The notes below the pieces were generated by a model. It did not search any database and was not told the DNA's origin. It saw nothing but the letters and a program-made list of their open reading frames with translations. Made by a program: the position numbers and the translations under genes. From Natronolimnobius baerhuensis (GTDB lineage: Archaea; Halobacteriota; Halobacteria; Halobacteriales; Natrialbaceae): 64,000 bases of DNA. Positions 52,975-61,925 of this stretch are shown here, piece after piece; positions within the stretch are counted from its first letter, which is position 1; each line of letters opens with the position of its first letter. Where the stretch lies: positions 124,001-188,000 of the forward strand of contig NZ_MWPH01000003.1 in NCBI RefSeq assembly GCF_002177135.1, given 5' to 3'.

Positions 52975-55900
52975 CTACATGAAGTCCTCAATCCCGCTTT
53001 GTTTGTTTTTGTCGTTTTCAAACACACTCTCGAGAGCACCCTCTAAGACCTCGAGGCGCTGTTTCGTGTAGGGCCGGCAGTCGTACTCCTCGGCGACCTG
53101 AATCGCCGTCTGCATGTACTTGTTCACCGATCCCTGGTGGACGGTGAGATTGACGCGGCCACCACACTCCCGGCAGTCGCCGGTCAGGGGCATTCGGCGG
53201 AACTTCTCGCCGCAGTCGAGACACCGGGTTTCCTGTCGCGAAAAGGCTCGCAGATTCCCGATCAGGTCCGGTAGGAAGTGATATTCGATGACCCGCTCGG
53301 CCACGTCGGTCTCGTCGACCGCCTCGAGTTTGCGCGATAACTCGAGTTGAGCGTCCATCTTGTCCATCATCGAGCCGAGCGTCTTGTACGCCGAGAGGTC
53401 GGGCCCCATCGCGATGTCGGTGGTGTCGTGGGTGTGAGAGAAGCCGGTGTACTCGTCGTCGGTGCCGAGCGTATCCTCGCCGATCTGGATGTCGACGGAC
53501 TCGGGATCAGCCTGCTCACGACTGGCGAGGTAGAACTCGCGGGGGTACTGGCTGACGATGTCCATGTTGTGCGCCTCGTCGTCGATTTCGGCGGGATCGA
53601 TTCTCGAGGACATGACGAGCGGGGCATCCATTTTCCCCCCGCGCTGATCTGGCAGGAAACTTTTACTAAAGTTGAGAAGTCCGTCCATGAGCAACATCAC
53701 GCAGTCTTCGTCACCGTCACAGTTACGCCGCTTGGCGGCGTGAAAATACGGATGAGCGTATCCGACCGCCGCGCTCGTAAATCCAATCACTCTCCCGACA
53801 GTTGCCGCGCTCGTGTGGGGAGCCATCCCGAAGACGAGTTCACCGACGAGTTCCGTCCGATCCTCGAGTTCGTAGAACGGTTCGAGACCGTAATATTGCT
53901 CGAGTAAGTCGTCGATAAAGTCGGCGGTTTGCAGCATGTGCTCGGCTGCGCCATCGGAGAGGACGACGTCCTGGACTTTGAGTTCGACGAGTTGGTCCTC
54001 GTGGGTCAGCGGTTCGCCGTGGATATCTTCCTCGTAGCCAAGTGCCTGCAGTTGGCCAACGTCGACGTCGAGTTCGCTCGCCCGGACTGACGTGACCGGC
54101 AGGTCAGTCATGTCGTAGCGGACGGTGCCGTCTTTGAACGAGGAGACATCGTGTTTCGCCCGCAGGATCCCCTTCTCGATTGGTTCAGGGATTTTGGTCG
54201 CCGAGGAGAGCCCCTTGACGCCTTTCAGGATCTCGAAGGCATTCTCGCGTTCGCCGACCGACTCGAGGGCGTCGCGGAACTCCTCATTGATGTCGACCTC
54301 GCGGTTTTCGACGCAGGTTCCCTCGACTTCACAGTGGCCACATTCGACGCGGCCGGCGTCATCAGGCTCGAGTGTCTGCTCGCAGTCAGGACAGCGGTAG
54401 TCGGGTTTGGTTCGCTCGCCACAGTCCGGGCAGCGATTTTTGAAGGTTTCCTCGGCGTTACAGCTGGGGTTCGGACAGCGCTGTCGGCCAACCTGTATCT
54501 CGACGATGCCGGGCGTATCCTGCATCGTCTCGGCGTGTTTGGCCGCATCAGCGACGTTTCGCTGCGTGCCGCCGGCTTCGCCGATTGGAAAGAGCGTGTG
54601 GACGGCCGGACTCAGATCGCGGCTCTCTGACTTTTCGGGCCGGCCCATTCGATTGCCGACTCGAGTCGGCGCGCGTTCGCGAACCCGGAAGGGAGCAACT
54701 TCGTTGACCGCCTCCATGGCGTTGTCACCGTCTTTCTCGTGGCCCCACGTACGGGCGTGCTCGGAGAGGTCCTCGTCGCTCCAGGTGCGCTCGAGGTCGA
54801 TGGTTGGTTCTTCGCTCCGACCATCAGGTTCCAGTGCAGCCCCATCCGTCACCGCCTGGCGCGGGTCACAGCCGACCGTGTGTGCAAGTGGCCGCCACTC
54901 GTCGATCTCGAGGCGGTCCTCGTCCGGACGCTGGCGGTGTTCGATAACAATCGTCTCGAGGGAATCGCGGACGGCCTCTGTGTACTCGAGGACGAGCGTG
55001 CCGTCCCCGGCGTCGCCGTCGCTGTCGGTCTCGACGCGGCCGTGTGAGACGGCGGCTGCGAGCGTACAGAAGGCTTCGACGGAGATGTCGTGCCAGAGGT
55101 AGGTATATTCGGGGTGCAGCGGCGCGTCGTACTCGAGTGCCCACTCGAGGGCCTCCTCGGCGTCAGGGAACTCGAGGTCGATTCGAGGGTCGTCCTCGAG
55201 CGCCTGCGTATCCGCGCCGGCGGCCTCGAGGTCCTGGACCCACCACTCGTAGGTGTAGGAGGCGGGTGCGAGCGGGTGGTTGTTCTCGACGAACTCGCCG
55301 TAGTTGACGAGGTACTCGCCCAGATCAAGGATTTTCTCGACGCCGTTTCTGATCTCGAGGGCGTCCTCGGGGTCGTCGATCCGGCGCACGTCCCCGTTTG
55401 CGAGTTTGACGGTCGGGCCTTCGATGGAGTCGACGGGGACGACTCCTGCTGCTTTGCCGGGGCGTTCGGTCTTGATCTGCGTGCCGGTCGCGAGGAAGTC
55501 ATCCACGAGGTGCATTGCGGCGGGATGGACGCCCGCAGTCGCGAAGCCGTGATTGCGCGCACGGCCGTAGCGCAGGCGGAATCCGCCCTTCGCGCAGGGA
55601 TGGGAAAAGACGGGCCGACCGGCGATGAGGTCCCGAAGGAACTTCTGTGATTCTTCGACGCGCGGGGGACCCGCCGAGTCGTCACTTGCATCGTCCGCCT
55701 CGCCGCTCTCGTCACCGTCGCCATCCTCGTCGTCGGCCGCAGTGTCGTCGTTCTCCTCACCTTCGCCCTCGTTGTCGGCGTAATTGCCGTCGATCAGATC
55801 CTGCAGCCACGGCCAGTCGATCTCGTCGAGATTCCGGGTGTAGCGCTGGATCTTTGGGGCCTTGAGCGCGATCCCTTCAGCCATGACCAGACACATCCCG

Positions 55901-56616
55901 CCGCGGGCGCTGTTGGTATCGACGCGCTCGAGGTCACGAAAGCCAGAGACCTCCTCGTCGCCCGTCGCCTCGCCGTCGAGCATGATCGGCATGTGCTTGG
56001 CGATGAACTTCGTTTCCTTGTCCTTGGGCGTATACTGCAGGCCGGTTTCCTTGTCGTAGAGGCCGATCTCCTCGGCGTAGCGTTCGACCTCCTCGTCGCG
56101 GGCGTTGTACTGTCCCATGCCGACGAGCGCGCGGGTGTAGTCCGCGACGAGGACGGAGAGCGCCTGTGCGGTCCCGCCCGCAGAACGGATCGGCCCGGCG
56201 TAGTAGACGTTGACGAACTCCGAGCCGTCGTCGTTGGTGAGAATTTCAACTTTGTCGATGCCCTCGATGGGCGCGGCGACGACACCCTCCGTAAGGAGGG
56301 CAACGGCTGTGCGGACCGCGCCTTCGACCTTGCCCGCTTTCGTCTCGTAGTCGCCGACGCGGCCCTCCGCGAAGTCCTTCGCGAGTTCCAGTGCGGCCTC
56401 TTCACGAGACATCTCGCCCTCGAGTTCGCGCACGCGCTCGGCGACGCCGTCGATACCCAGAATGTTCTCGACGCGGTCGGCCATGTCCCGCGCGGTCGGA
56501 ATTTCGACCTCGGGTTTCGGATCGCCACCGCGTTCTTTGGCTTCCTCGGCGACGTCGAAGGCGTCCTCGAGTTGCGATTCGAGCCCTTCGAAGTACTGTT
56601 CGTCTTCCTCGCGCAT
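52975..56616 (-). CDS. polC: Archaeal family-D DNA polymerase, large catalytic subunit DP2
   Basis: This 1213-residue catalytic subunit of polymerase D works with the DP1 exonuclease subunit in replication. The N-terminal region (IDGVAERVRELEGEMSREEAALELA), the double-psi barrel core with the catalytic acids in RRNCDGDEDCVMLLMDGLLNFS and the C-terminal zinc sites (CLDCGEKFRRMP...CRECGG) are all present. Another cysteine-rich block (CPNPSC, CPDCGERTKPDYRCPDC) precedes the core. An acidic low-complexity insertion is near residues 270-320. No intein is present, although polC is an intein site in some haloarchaea. The PPC-domain gene lies one base upstream. The PIP-like C-terminus (KQSGIEDFM) should bind PCNA. 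Confidence 0.96.
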   Translation of the reverse strand: MREEDEQYFEGLESQLEDAFDVAEEAKERGGDPKPEVEIPTARDMADRVENILGIDGVAERVRELEGEMSREEAALELAKDFAEGRVGDYETKAGKVEGAVRTAVALLTEGVVAAPIEGIDKVEILTNDDGSEFVNVYYAGPIRSAGGTAQALSVLVADYTRALVGMGQYNARDEEVERYAEEIGLYDKETGLQYTPKDKETKFIAKHMPIMLDGEATGDEEVSGFRDLERVDTNSARGGMCLVMAEGIALKAPKIQRYTRNLDEIDWPWLQDLIDGNYADNEGEGEENDDTAADDEDGDGDESGEADDASDDSAGPPRVEESQKFLRDLIAGRPVFSHPCAKGGFRLRYGRARNHGFATAGVHPAAMHLVDDFLATGTQIKTERPGKAAGVVPVDSIEGPTVKLANGDVRRIDDPEDALEIRNGVEKILDLGEYLVNYGEFVENNHPLAPASYTYEWWVQDLEAAGADTQALEDDPRIDLEFPDAEEALEWALEYDAPLHPEYTYLWHDISVEAFCTLAAAVSHGRVETDSDGDAGDGTLVLEYTEAVRDSLETIVIEHRQRPDEDRLEIDEWRPLAHTVGCDPRQAVTDGAALEPDGRSEEPTIDLERTWSDEDLSEHARTWGHEKDGDNAMEAVNEVAPFRVRERAPTRVGNRMGRPEKSESRDLSPAVHTLFPIGEAGGTQRNVADAAKHAETMQDTPGIVEIQVGRQRCPNPSCNAEETFKNRCPDCGERTKPDYRCPDCEQTLEPDDAGRVECGHCEVEGTCVENREVDINEEFRDALESVGERENAFEILKGVKGLSSATKIPEPIEKGILRAKHDVSSFKDGTVRYDMTDLPVTSVRASELDVDVGQLQALGYEEDIHGEPLTHEDQLVELKVQDVVLSDGAAEHMLQTADFIDDLLEQYYGLEPFYELEDRTELVGELVFGMAPHTSAATVGRVIGFTSAAVGYAHPYFHAAKRRNCDGDEDCVMLLMDGLLNFSKSFLPDQRGGKMDAPLVMSSRIDPAEIDDEAHNMDIVSQYPREFYLASREQADPESVDIQIGEDTLGTDDEYTGFSHTHDTTDIAMGPDLSAYKTLGSMMDKMDAQLELSRKLEAVDETDVAERVIEYHFLPDLIGNLRAFSRQETRCLDCGEKFRRMPLTGDCRECGGRVNLTVHQGSVNKYMQTAIQVAEEYDCRPYTKQRLEVLEGALESVFENDKNKQSGIEDFM

Positions 56617-56617
56617 A

Positions 56618-57037
56618 TCAGAGCCAGAGATCCAGTTCGGTTGTCTCGTCGTACTCGCGCTCGAGTGGGTCCTCGAAGACGCGCATGTGTACCTCGCCGG
56701 CCCAGACGGTCGCCTCGTTCAGGTGACCGGCGTAGGTGGTGCCCTCATCGTCGGAGAGGACGGCGTGGGTGTGGGCGAATCGCTCACCCTTCAGAAGCGA
56801 GACATTGCCGACGCAGGCAGCGACCTCGAGCGGTTCGTCGAACGCGATGGGATAGTACTCACAGTCCGTTTGATCGTAAAACCAGAGTTCGGCGTCTTGG
56901 ACTGCACCGAGTGCGCTGAACCAGGCCGCATCAGCCTCGACCGCGTCCGCGAGCGACTCGATTTCGCTTCGCCAGTCGGCCCCCGTCTCGAGACGGGCCA
57001 CGTACTCGGCTGCCGTCTCGACCTCGCGATAATCCAT
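56618..57037 (-). CDS. PPC/DUF296-domain protein
   Basis: This 139-residue PPC-domain protein (plants and prokaryotes conserved, DUF296) reads ...WFSALGAVQDAELWFYDQ, PLEVAACVGNVSLLKGERFAHTHAVLSDDEG, TYAGHLNEATVWAGEVHMRVFE. The H-x-H pair and the later His fit the trimeric PPC fold, which can bind a metal. In plants the domain is linked to AT-hook DNA binding; prokaryotic versions lack the hook and their role is unclear. Its stop is one base from the polC ATG, so the two genes are an operon, suggesting co-expression with the replicative polymerase. Confidence 0.9.
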   Translation of the reverse strand: MDYREVETAAEYVARLETGADWRSEIESLADAVEADAAWFSALGAVQDAELWFYDQTDCEYYPIAFDEPLEVAACVGNVSLLKGERFAHTHAVLSDDEGTTYAGHLNEATVWAGEVHMRVFEDPLEREYDETTELDLWL

Positions 57038-57204
57038 ACGTTCAGGTGTCGCGGGACGCCATCAAAAAGGTTGAGGAACGCCACTCATCGGGACCGACTC
57101 GAGAAGTCTGTCGTGGTTGTTCATTCGAACGAATAAGAAGCGTAACCAACACGGTTTATCGGCGGAAAAATACTTATCCGTCTTGCAGCAGTATTTACTC
57201 ATGT

Positions 57205-57357
57205 ATGAGTAAGATACTCGCAATCCTGGCAGCGTACACGAAAACCGGCGCAAAAGTCCGACGAACAATCGAACACTCCCCGCAGTTTGGAGAGACAGAC
57301 CATGACGACGCAAGTCCAAGCGGGCGCATTCCACCCGGCGGCATGCTCACCGGGTAA
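57205..57357 (+). CDS. 50-residue hypothetical protein
   Basis: The frame begins MSKILAILAAYTKTGAKVRR and ends RIPPGGMLTG, a short amphipathic basic helix and a polar tail. It is preceded by a clear TATA-like AAAAATACTTA at 57167-57177, about 33 bases upstream, which supports transcription, and codon use is haloarchaeal. I do not recognise the family. The gene lies between the PPC gene (divergent) and a small minus-strand gene. Confidence 0.55.
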   Translation: MSKILAILAAYTKTGAKVRRTIEHSPQFGETDHDDASPSGRIPPGGMLTG

Positions 57358-57488
57358 CGGGGCGAAGACTGGTGAGTCCCACCACAGCACACGCTATTTT
57401 CAGGAGGTTATGAGCAGCCAGCGAGAAGTATTCCTCGAGGAGCGATATCGAAAGTGACAGCGACGCGACCCACAATTCCCCAGTCCCC

Positions 57489-57656
57489 TTATCGCCACGC
57501 TGGCAGCGTCGGCGCGTCTTTCGCTTCCATCGACAGCCAGGCGCCATCAGCCGTAATGTCGGCGATGACGTACTCGCCGCCGTTGCTCGCGTCGGCGTCA
57601 TCGATTGAGCCGACGATTGTCGTCTCGTCCGCCATGGCGTGGGGGTTCGTCGCCAT
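57489..57656 (-). CDS. Small acidic haloarchaeal protein
   Basis: This 55-residue protein reads MATNPHAMADETTIVGSIDD, then GGEYVIADITADGAWLSMEA and a C-terminal Trp-Arg. The VIADITADGAWLS core is a pattern I know from a halophile-only family (possibly DUF7556) of tiny beta proteins. An internal ATG at 57635 would remove seven residues. It was found by reading the strand directly. It is divergent from the CBS-domain gene. The function is unknown. Confidence 0.7.
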   Translation of the reverse strand: MATNPHAMADETTIVGSIDDADASNGGEYVIADITADGAWLSMEAKDAPTLPAWR

Positions 57657-57775
57657 GTATGAGAGTGTCTCCCACAGGCATATAAAGTCGTCGAATCGAA
57701 CTATCCGGCAAACGAGGAAGTCGTCCCGTCAGGGAAACACTGGGTTTATACTCATTTTCGCCGTAGCGTGGGGAC

Positions 57776-58630
57776 ATGAACGTAGCTGACGCGATGACGC
57801 CCCGCGAAGACGTGGTGACTGCCGAACTGCCAGGCACCCGCTCGGACATCCTCGAGTACCTTCAGGAACGCTCGTTTTCGGCCGTGCCGGTCGTCAAACC
57901 GACAGACGACAACGGGCCGGAGTACCGCGGCCTGATCTCACGCGAAGAACTGATCGAACAGCCAAACGAAGACCAACTCGTCATGCTGATGGACGATGTG
58001 CCGACGACGACGCGCGAGACGAATCTCGAGGATGTCGCGCGGACGATGGTCGAGGAAAACGCGCGTCGCGTCCCCGTCGTCGACGGCGATTTCGAGGGGA
58101 TCATCACGGTAACTGACGTGATCCACGCCATCGCGACTGGCGATCAGGCGACGGAGGGAACAGTCGGCGACTACGGCAGCACGAACGTCAACACGACCTA
58201 CGAGGGTGCACCACTGCCCGTCGCCGAGCGCGGCCTCTCCTATGCGAACGTCCCCTACACCGTTGCGCTCTCTGAGGACGGCGAGATGACCGGCGTCCTG
58301 ACTGAAGTCGACATCATCGACGTCGCCCGCATCGTCGAGGGTGAAGAAGAGACCGGCGACAACTTCCCAGATCAGGACTCGCAGTGGTCCTGGGAAGGAA
58401 TCAAAGGCGTCGGAAGCCGCTACCTGCCAACGCGTGACATCGAAATTCCGAACGGACCGGTCAGCGAGTTCATGACCGACGACGTCGTGACCGCGTCGGC
58501 CGAAACGTCGCTGCAGGACGCCGCACAGGACATGATCAGCAACGACATCGAACAGATTCCGATGGTGACCGGCGAGCAACTCGTCGGCATCGTCCGCGAC
58601 ATCGACATTCTCGAGGCACTCTATGAGTAA
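57776..58630 (+). CDS. CBS-domain protein (four CBS motifs)
   Basis: This 284-residue protein is built of four CBS motifs (two Bateman modules): MNVADAMTPREDVVTAEL, VPTTTRETNLEDVARTMVEENARRVPVVDGDFEGIITVTDVIHA, GLSYANVPYTVALSEDGEMTGVLTEVDIID and FMTDDVVTASAETSLQDAAQDMISNDIEQIPMV. Such proteins sense adenine nucleotides or SAM. There is no attached enzyme or channel. A TTTATAC box is centred 28 bases before the ATG. The 3' end overlaps glyS by 8 bases, an arrangement that suggests a link to translation or nucleotide status. Confidence 0.93.
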   Translation: MNVADAMTPREDVVTAELPGTRSDILEYLQERSFSAVPVVKPTDDNGPEYRGLISREELIEQPNEDQLVMLMDDVPTTTRETNLEDVARTMVEENARRVPVVDGDFEGIITVTDVIHAIATGDQATEGTVGDYGSTNVNTTYEGAPLPVAERGLSYANVPYTVALSEDGEMTGVLTEVDIIDVARIVEGEEETGDNFPDQDSQWSWEGIKGVGSRYLPTRDIEIPNGPVSEFMTDDVVTASAETSLQDAAQDMISNDIEQIPMVTGEQLVGIVRDIDILEALYE

Positions 58631-60398
58631 CGCAGACCCAGCAACGGAGACGGCAGAGGCAACGAGCGAGAAACTGGTCGAACTCGCAAAGCGCCGAGGG
58701 TACTTCTTCCAGTCCTCGGGTGCCTACGGCGGCGTCGGCGGCTTCTACACCTTCGGCCCGCAGGGCGCATCCCTGAAGGGCAACGTCGAGGACGCCTGGC
58801 GCGACCGCTTTGCCGTCGCCGAGGGCAACATGGAGATTGACGCGCCGACGATCATGCCCGAACCCGTCTTCGAGGCCTCGGGCCACCTCGACACCTTCGA
58901 TGACATGCTGATCGAGTGCCCCGAATGCGAGACGAGCACGCGGGCCGACCACCTCGTCGAGGACAACACTGAGTACGAGGACGCAGAGAGTCTCCCGATC
59001 CCCGAAGTCGAGGAAGTCATCGCGGAGTACGAACTCGTCTGCCCCGAGTGCGGTGCCGGACTGGCCGACGTCGCCGTCGAGAACTTCAACCTCATGTTCG
59101 CGACGAACATCGGCCCCGGCGACGCCGATCCGGGCTACTTGCGCCCAGAGACCGCACAGGGCATCTTCGTCGAGTTCCCGCGACTCAAAGAGTACGCGCG
59201 CAACCAGCTCCCCTTCGGCGTCACCCAGATCGGCCGCGCCTACCGCAACGAGATCAGCCCTCGCCGTTCCATTATTCGAACGCGGGAGTTCACACAGGCC
59301 GAACTCGAGTACTTCATCGACCCCGAGAACGACGAGCCGGACCTCTCGAGCGTCGAAGACGTTTCGGTCACGCTCTATCCCGCAAGTGAGCAAAACAGCG
59401 AGGACGGCGACGAACTCGAGACGACCATCGGCGAGGCAGTCAGCGAGGGCATCATCAGTGACGAGTGGGTTGCGTACTTCCTCGGCGTCGCCAAGCCGTG
59501 GTACGACGCCGTCGGCGTCGATATGGACCGATTCCGGTTCCGCCAGCACCTCTCGGGCGAGCGCGCCCACTACGCGGCCGACTGCTGGGACGCCGAAGGC
59601 GAAATTGATGGCAACTGGATCGAACTAGCTGGCTTTGCCAACCGAACCGACTACGACCTCTCGAAACACGCCGAGCACTCCGAGGACCGCTTTACCGTTT
59701 TCCGGCAGTACGACGAGCCACAAACCGTCGAACGCGCCACGGTCGATCCCGACATGAGCTATCTCGGTCCCGAATTCGGCGGCGACGCACAGGCTGTCGT
59801 CTCGGCACTTGAGACGCTCGCCGAACGGGATCGCACCGCCTTCGAGGGCGACACCGTCGAGATCGACCTCGAGGACGAGACCCACGAACTCCCCGTCGAG
59901 AAAACCGGTTTCGCAGTCGAAGAACAGACCGAGGCGGGCGAGCACATCCTGCCCCACGTCATCGAGCCCTCCTTCGGGGTGGACCGATTGGTCTACACCG
60001 TCCTGCACCACGCCTATCGCGAGGACGAAGTTGCGGGCGAGGAGCGCACGTACCTCGAGCTCGAGCCCGAAGTCGCGCCCATGTTCGTCGGTGTCTTCCC
60101 GCTCCAGAACGACGACGACCTCGAGGCGCAGGCCGACGACATCGTCGCCGCCCTGCGCGCGGAAGGACTCTCCGTCACGTACGACGATTCGGGCAACATC
60201 GGTCGACGCTACCGCCGACAGGACGAGGTCGGCACGCCGTTTTGCGTGACCGTCGACTTCGAGACGATTGAAAACGAGGAGACCACGGTCACGGTCCGCG
60301 AACGTGACTCGACCGAGCAGAAGCGGCTGCCGGTCGACGGGCTCGCCGAGACCCTCGCCGCGATTCGGGAAGGCGACCTCGAGTTCGACGAGCTGTAG
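58623..60398 (+). CDS. glyS: Glycyl-tRNA synthetase (alpha2, archaeal/eukaryotic type)
   Basis: This 591-residue class II synthetase charges tRNA-Gly. The N-terminus KLVELAKRRGYFFQSSGAYGGVGGF carries motif 1 surroundings. Two CxxC pairs (IECPECETS, LVCPECGAG) form a zinc site in the insertion. Motif 2 lies at IGRAYRNEISPRRSIIRTREF and motif 3 at EPSFGVDRLVYTVLHHAY. The C-terminal anticodon-binding domain runs from about residue 465. It overlaps the CBS gene by 8 bases and converges with the DedA-like gene 10 bases away. Confidence 0.97.
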   Translation: MSNADPATETAEATSEKLVELAKRRGYFFQSSGAYGGVGGFYTFGPQGASLKGNVEDAWRDRFAVAEGNMEIDAPTIMPEPVFEASGHLDTFDDMLIECPECETSTRADHLVEDNTEYEDAESLPIPEVEEVIAEYELVCPECGAGLADVAVENFNLMFATNIGPGDADPGYLRPETAQGIFVEFPRLKEYARNQLPFGVTQIGRAYRNEISPRRSIIRTREFTQAELEYFIDPENDEPDLSSVEDVSVTLYPASEQNSEDGDELETTIGEAVSEGIISDEWVAYFLGVAKPWYDAVGVDMDRFRFRQHLSGERAHYAADCWDAEGEIDGNWIELAGFANRTDYDLSKHAEHSEDRFTVFRQYDEPQTVERATVDPDMSYLGPEFGGDAQAVVSALETLAERDRTAFEGDTVEIDLEDETHELPVEKTGFAVEEQTEAGEHILPHVIEPSFGVDRLVYTVLHHAYREDEVAGEERTYLELEPEVAPMFVGVFPLQNDDDLEAQADDIVAALRAEGLSVTYDDSGNIGRRYRRQDEVGTPFCVTVDFETIENEETTVTVRERDSTEQKRLPVDGLAETLAAIREGDLEFDEL

Positions 60399-60407
60399 AG
60401 TGGGGGT

Positions 60408-60956
60408 TCACCACCAGGCTGCAGCGAGGTCGAGCAGTCCCCAGGCGACGGCGGTCAGGAGAGCGAGATAGAGGCCGTTCCCGATCATCGAACAGACGAG
60501 AAATCGACCGGCAGGATAACCGCTCAGTCCGGCTGGAATACTCAACAGCGACCGAACACCTGGAATTGCGTTCGTGACTACGAGTGCGGTTGCACCGAAC
60601 CGATCAAACAGTCGAGTGGCCACGCGCAACCGCCGTTCGCCGATCCGCTCGTGGATCACCACCGGGACCTGATCGGCGTACGGAACCCGTCTGCGGATCC
60701 CGAAGTATTCGGGACTATCCGCGTTGAAGCCGCGGTATAGGGTAAACTGTCCGAGCGTAGCCGCCAAGGCTGACAACCCTGCAGCCACGAACAGAGCCAA
60801 ATCAGTGGGAGAAACGAGGACGACGTAGGCGAGATAGAACGTCGCTGGCGGAGCGAGTTTGCCGATCACCATCCCGTCAAAATAAAATAACAACAGGAAA
60901 ATCGGAACCGCAAGAGCCTGCAACAGGACGACGATTCCCTCAATGGTGGCTATCAC
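60408..60956 (-). CDS. DedA/VTT-domain membrane protein
   Basis: This 182-residue membrane protein is read from a GTG start (MIATIEGIVVLLQALAVPIFL). It has a helix-rich N-terminus, a cytosolic segment (RRRVPYADQVPVVIHERIGERRL) and the VTT signature FDRFGATALVVTNAIPGVRSLLSIPAGLSGYPAGRF with the R-x3-S-I-x-A-G motif of DedA transporters/scramblases. Family members flip lipids such as undecaprenyl phosphate or phosphatidylethanolamine. An ATG at 61124 is in frame but adds a non-hydrophobic, Cys/Arg-rich stretch. It lies next to a dolichol-kinase-like gene, so a polyprenyl-lipid role is plausible. Confidence 0.78.
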   Translation of the reverse strand: MIATIEGIVVLLQALAVPIFLLLFYFDGMVIGKLAPPATFYLAYVVLVSPTDLALFVAAGLSALAATLGQFTLYRGFNADSPEYFGIRRRVPYADQVPVVIHERIGERRLRVATRLFDRFGATALVVTNAIPGVRSLLSIPAGLSGYPAGRFLVCSMIGNGLYLALLTAVAWGLLDLAAAWW

Positions 60957-61217
60957 GATGGATCGCGCCCCAGCATCGCCGTTCGAGACCGAACGGACAG
61001 AGGGACACGGACCCGACTCGAGGCAGACGCGACCACCGAGAGTGTACGAGAGAACTGTGTTGGTCGCTGAATCATACCGTTCGGTTCGGCGACAACGACA
61101 TAAGCTCACCGGCAGCTCGGCCATCGCTGAGTCCGGATTGACCGGGCGGCGTGGCTGGTATCAACTGACGATATGTAACCGACGGACTGAAGGTCACATC
61201 CTTCGAGGAGAGAGGTG

Positions 61218-61808
61218 ATGGCCGACGAACTCAAACGGCGACTCGTCCACGCAAGCGGCTCCGGGCTGGTCGCGCTCTATCTCCTCGCAAACTACCTCGA
61301 GCTCGGGCTCACCTGGGACTACTTCCGCGTGCTGATGGTCGTCCTCTCGCTCGGCGTCATCGGCCTCGAGTTCCTGCGGCTCCGCGTCGGCCTCGAGTGG
61401 GCGATTTATGACAAACTGACCCGCGACTACGAGCAGGACCAGTTCGCCGGCTACGGCTACTACATGGTGAGCATGACGGTGGCCGTCCTCGTCTTCCAGC
61501 CGGCGATTGCGCTGCCGGCGATGTTGATGCTCGCACTCGGCGATCCGATCAGCGGCGCGGTCTCTGATGACTCGCTCAAGACGGTCAAGGGACCGCAGGT
61601 GCTCGTGACGATGTTCGTCGTCAGCGCGATTATCGCCGCACCGTTTCTCTACGAGTCGCCGCTGGCCGTTTTCGCGGCCGCCCTCGGTGCGACCATCGCC
61701 GACGGCATCAAGGTCCGAATCGGCGACTTCATCGTCGACGACAACCTGACGATTCCGGTCTACGCGTCCGTGCTGGCGTGGCTCGCACTCGATCTTTCGC
61801 CGCTGTAG
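61218..61808 (+). CDS. Dolichol kinase/phosphatidate cytidylyltransferase-like membrane protein (SEC59 family)
   Basis: This 196-residue membrane protein begins MADELKRRLVHASGSGLVAL and has about six helices. The key segments LALGDPISGAVSDDSLKTVKGPQVL and ALGATIADGIKVRIGDFIVDDNLTIP match the CTP-dependent polyprenol/diacylglycerol kinase family (Sec59/DGK1/VTE5). In haloarchaea it would phosphorylate dolichol for N-glycosylation or another isoprenoid alcohol. A GTG three bases upstream is possible. It is divergent from the DedA-like gene. Confidence 0.85.
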   Translation: MADELKRRLVHASGSGLVALYLLANYLELGLTWDYFRVLMVVLSLGVIGLEFLRLRVGLEWAIYDKLTRDYEQDQFAGYGYYMVSMTVAVLVFQPAIALPAMLMLALGDPISGAVSDDSLKTVKGPQVLVTMFVVSAIIAAPFLYESPLAVFAAALGATIADGIKVRIGDFIVDDNLTIPVYASVLAWLALDLSPL

Positions 61809-61925
61809 GTCGCTGGCGGCTGAATTTCGGATTCCAGCGCAGACCATTGTACAAGCCAACGGCACCACCACTCGAGCCATGTTAATAGAAATGCATATAC
61901 GCTCTCCACAGAGTCACGAGTACCG

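Noticed and set aside
52975-56616. Intein in polymerase D large subunit
   Set aside because: The length (1213 residues) and the uninterrupted catalytic block leave no room for an intein.
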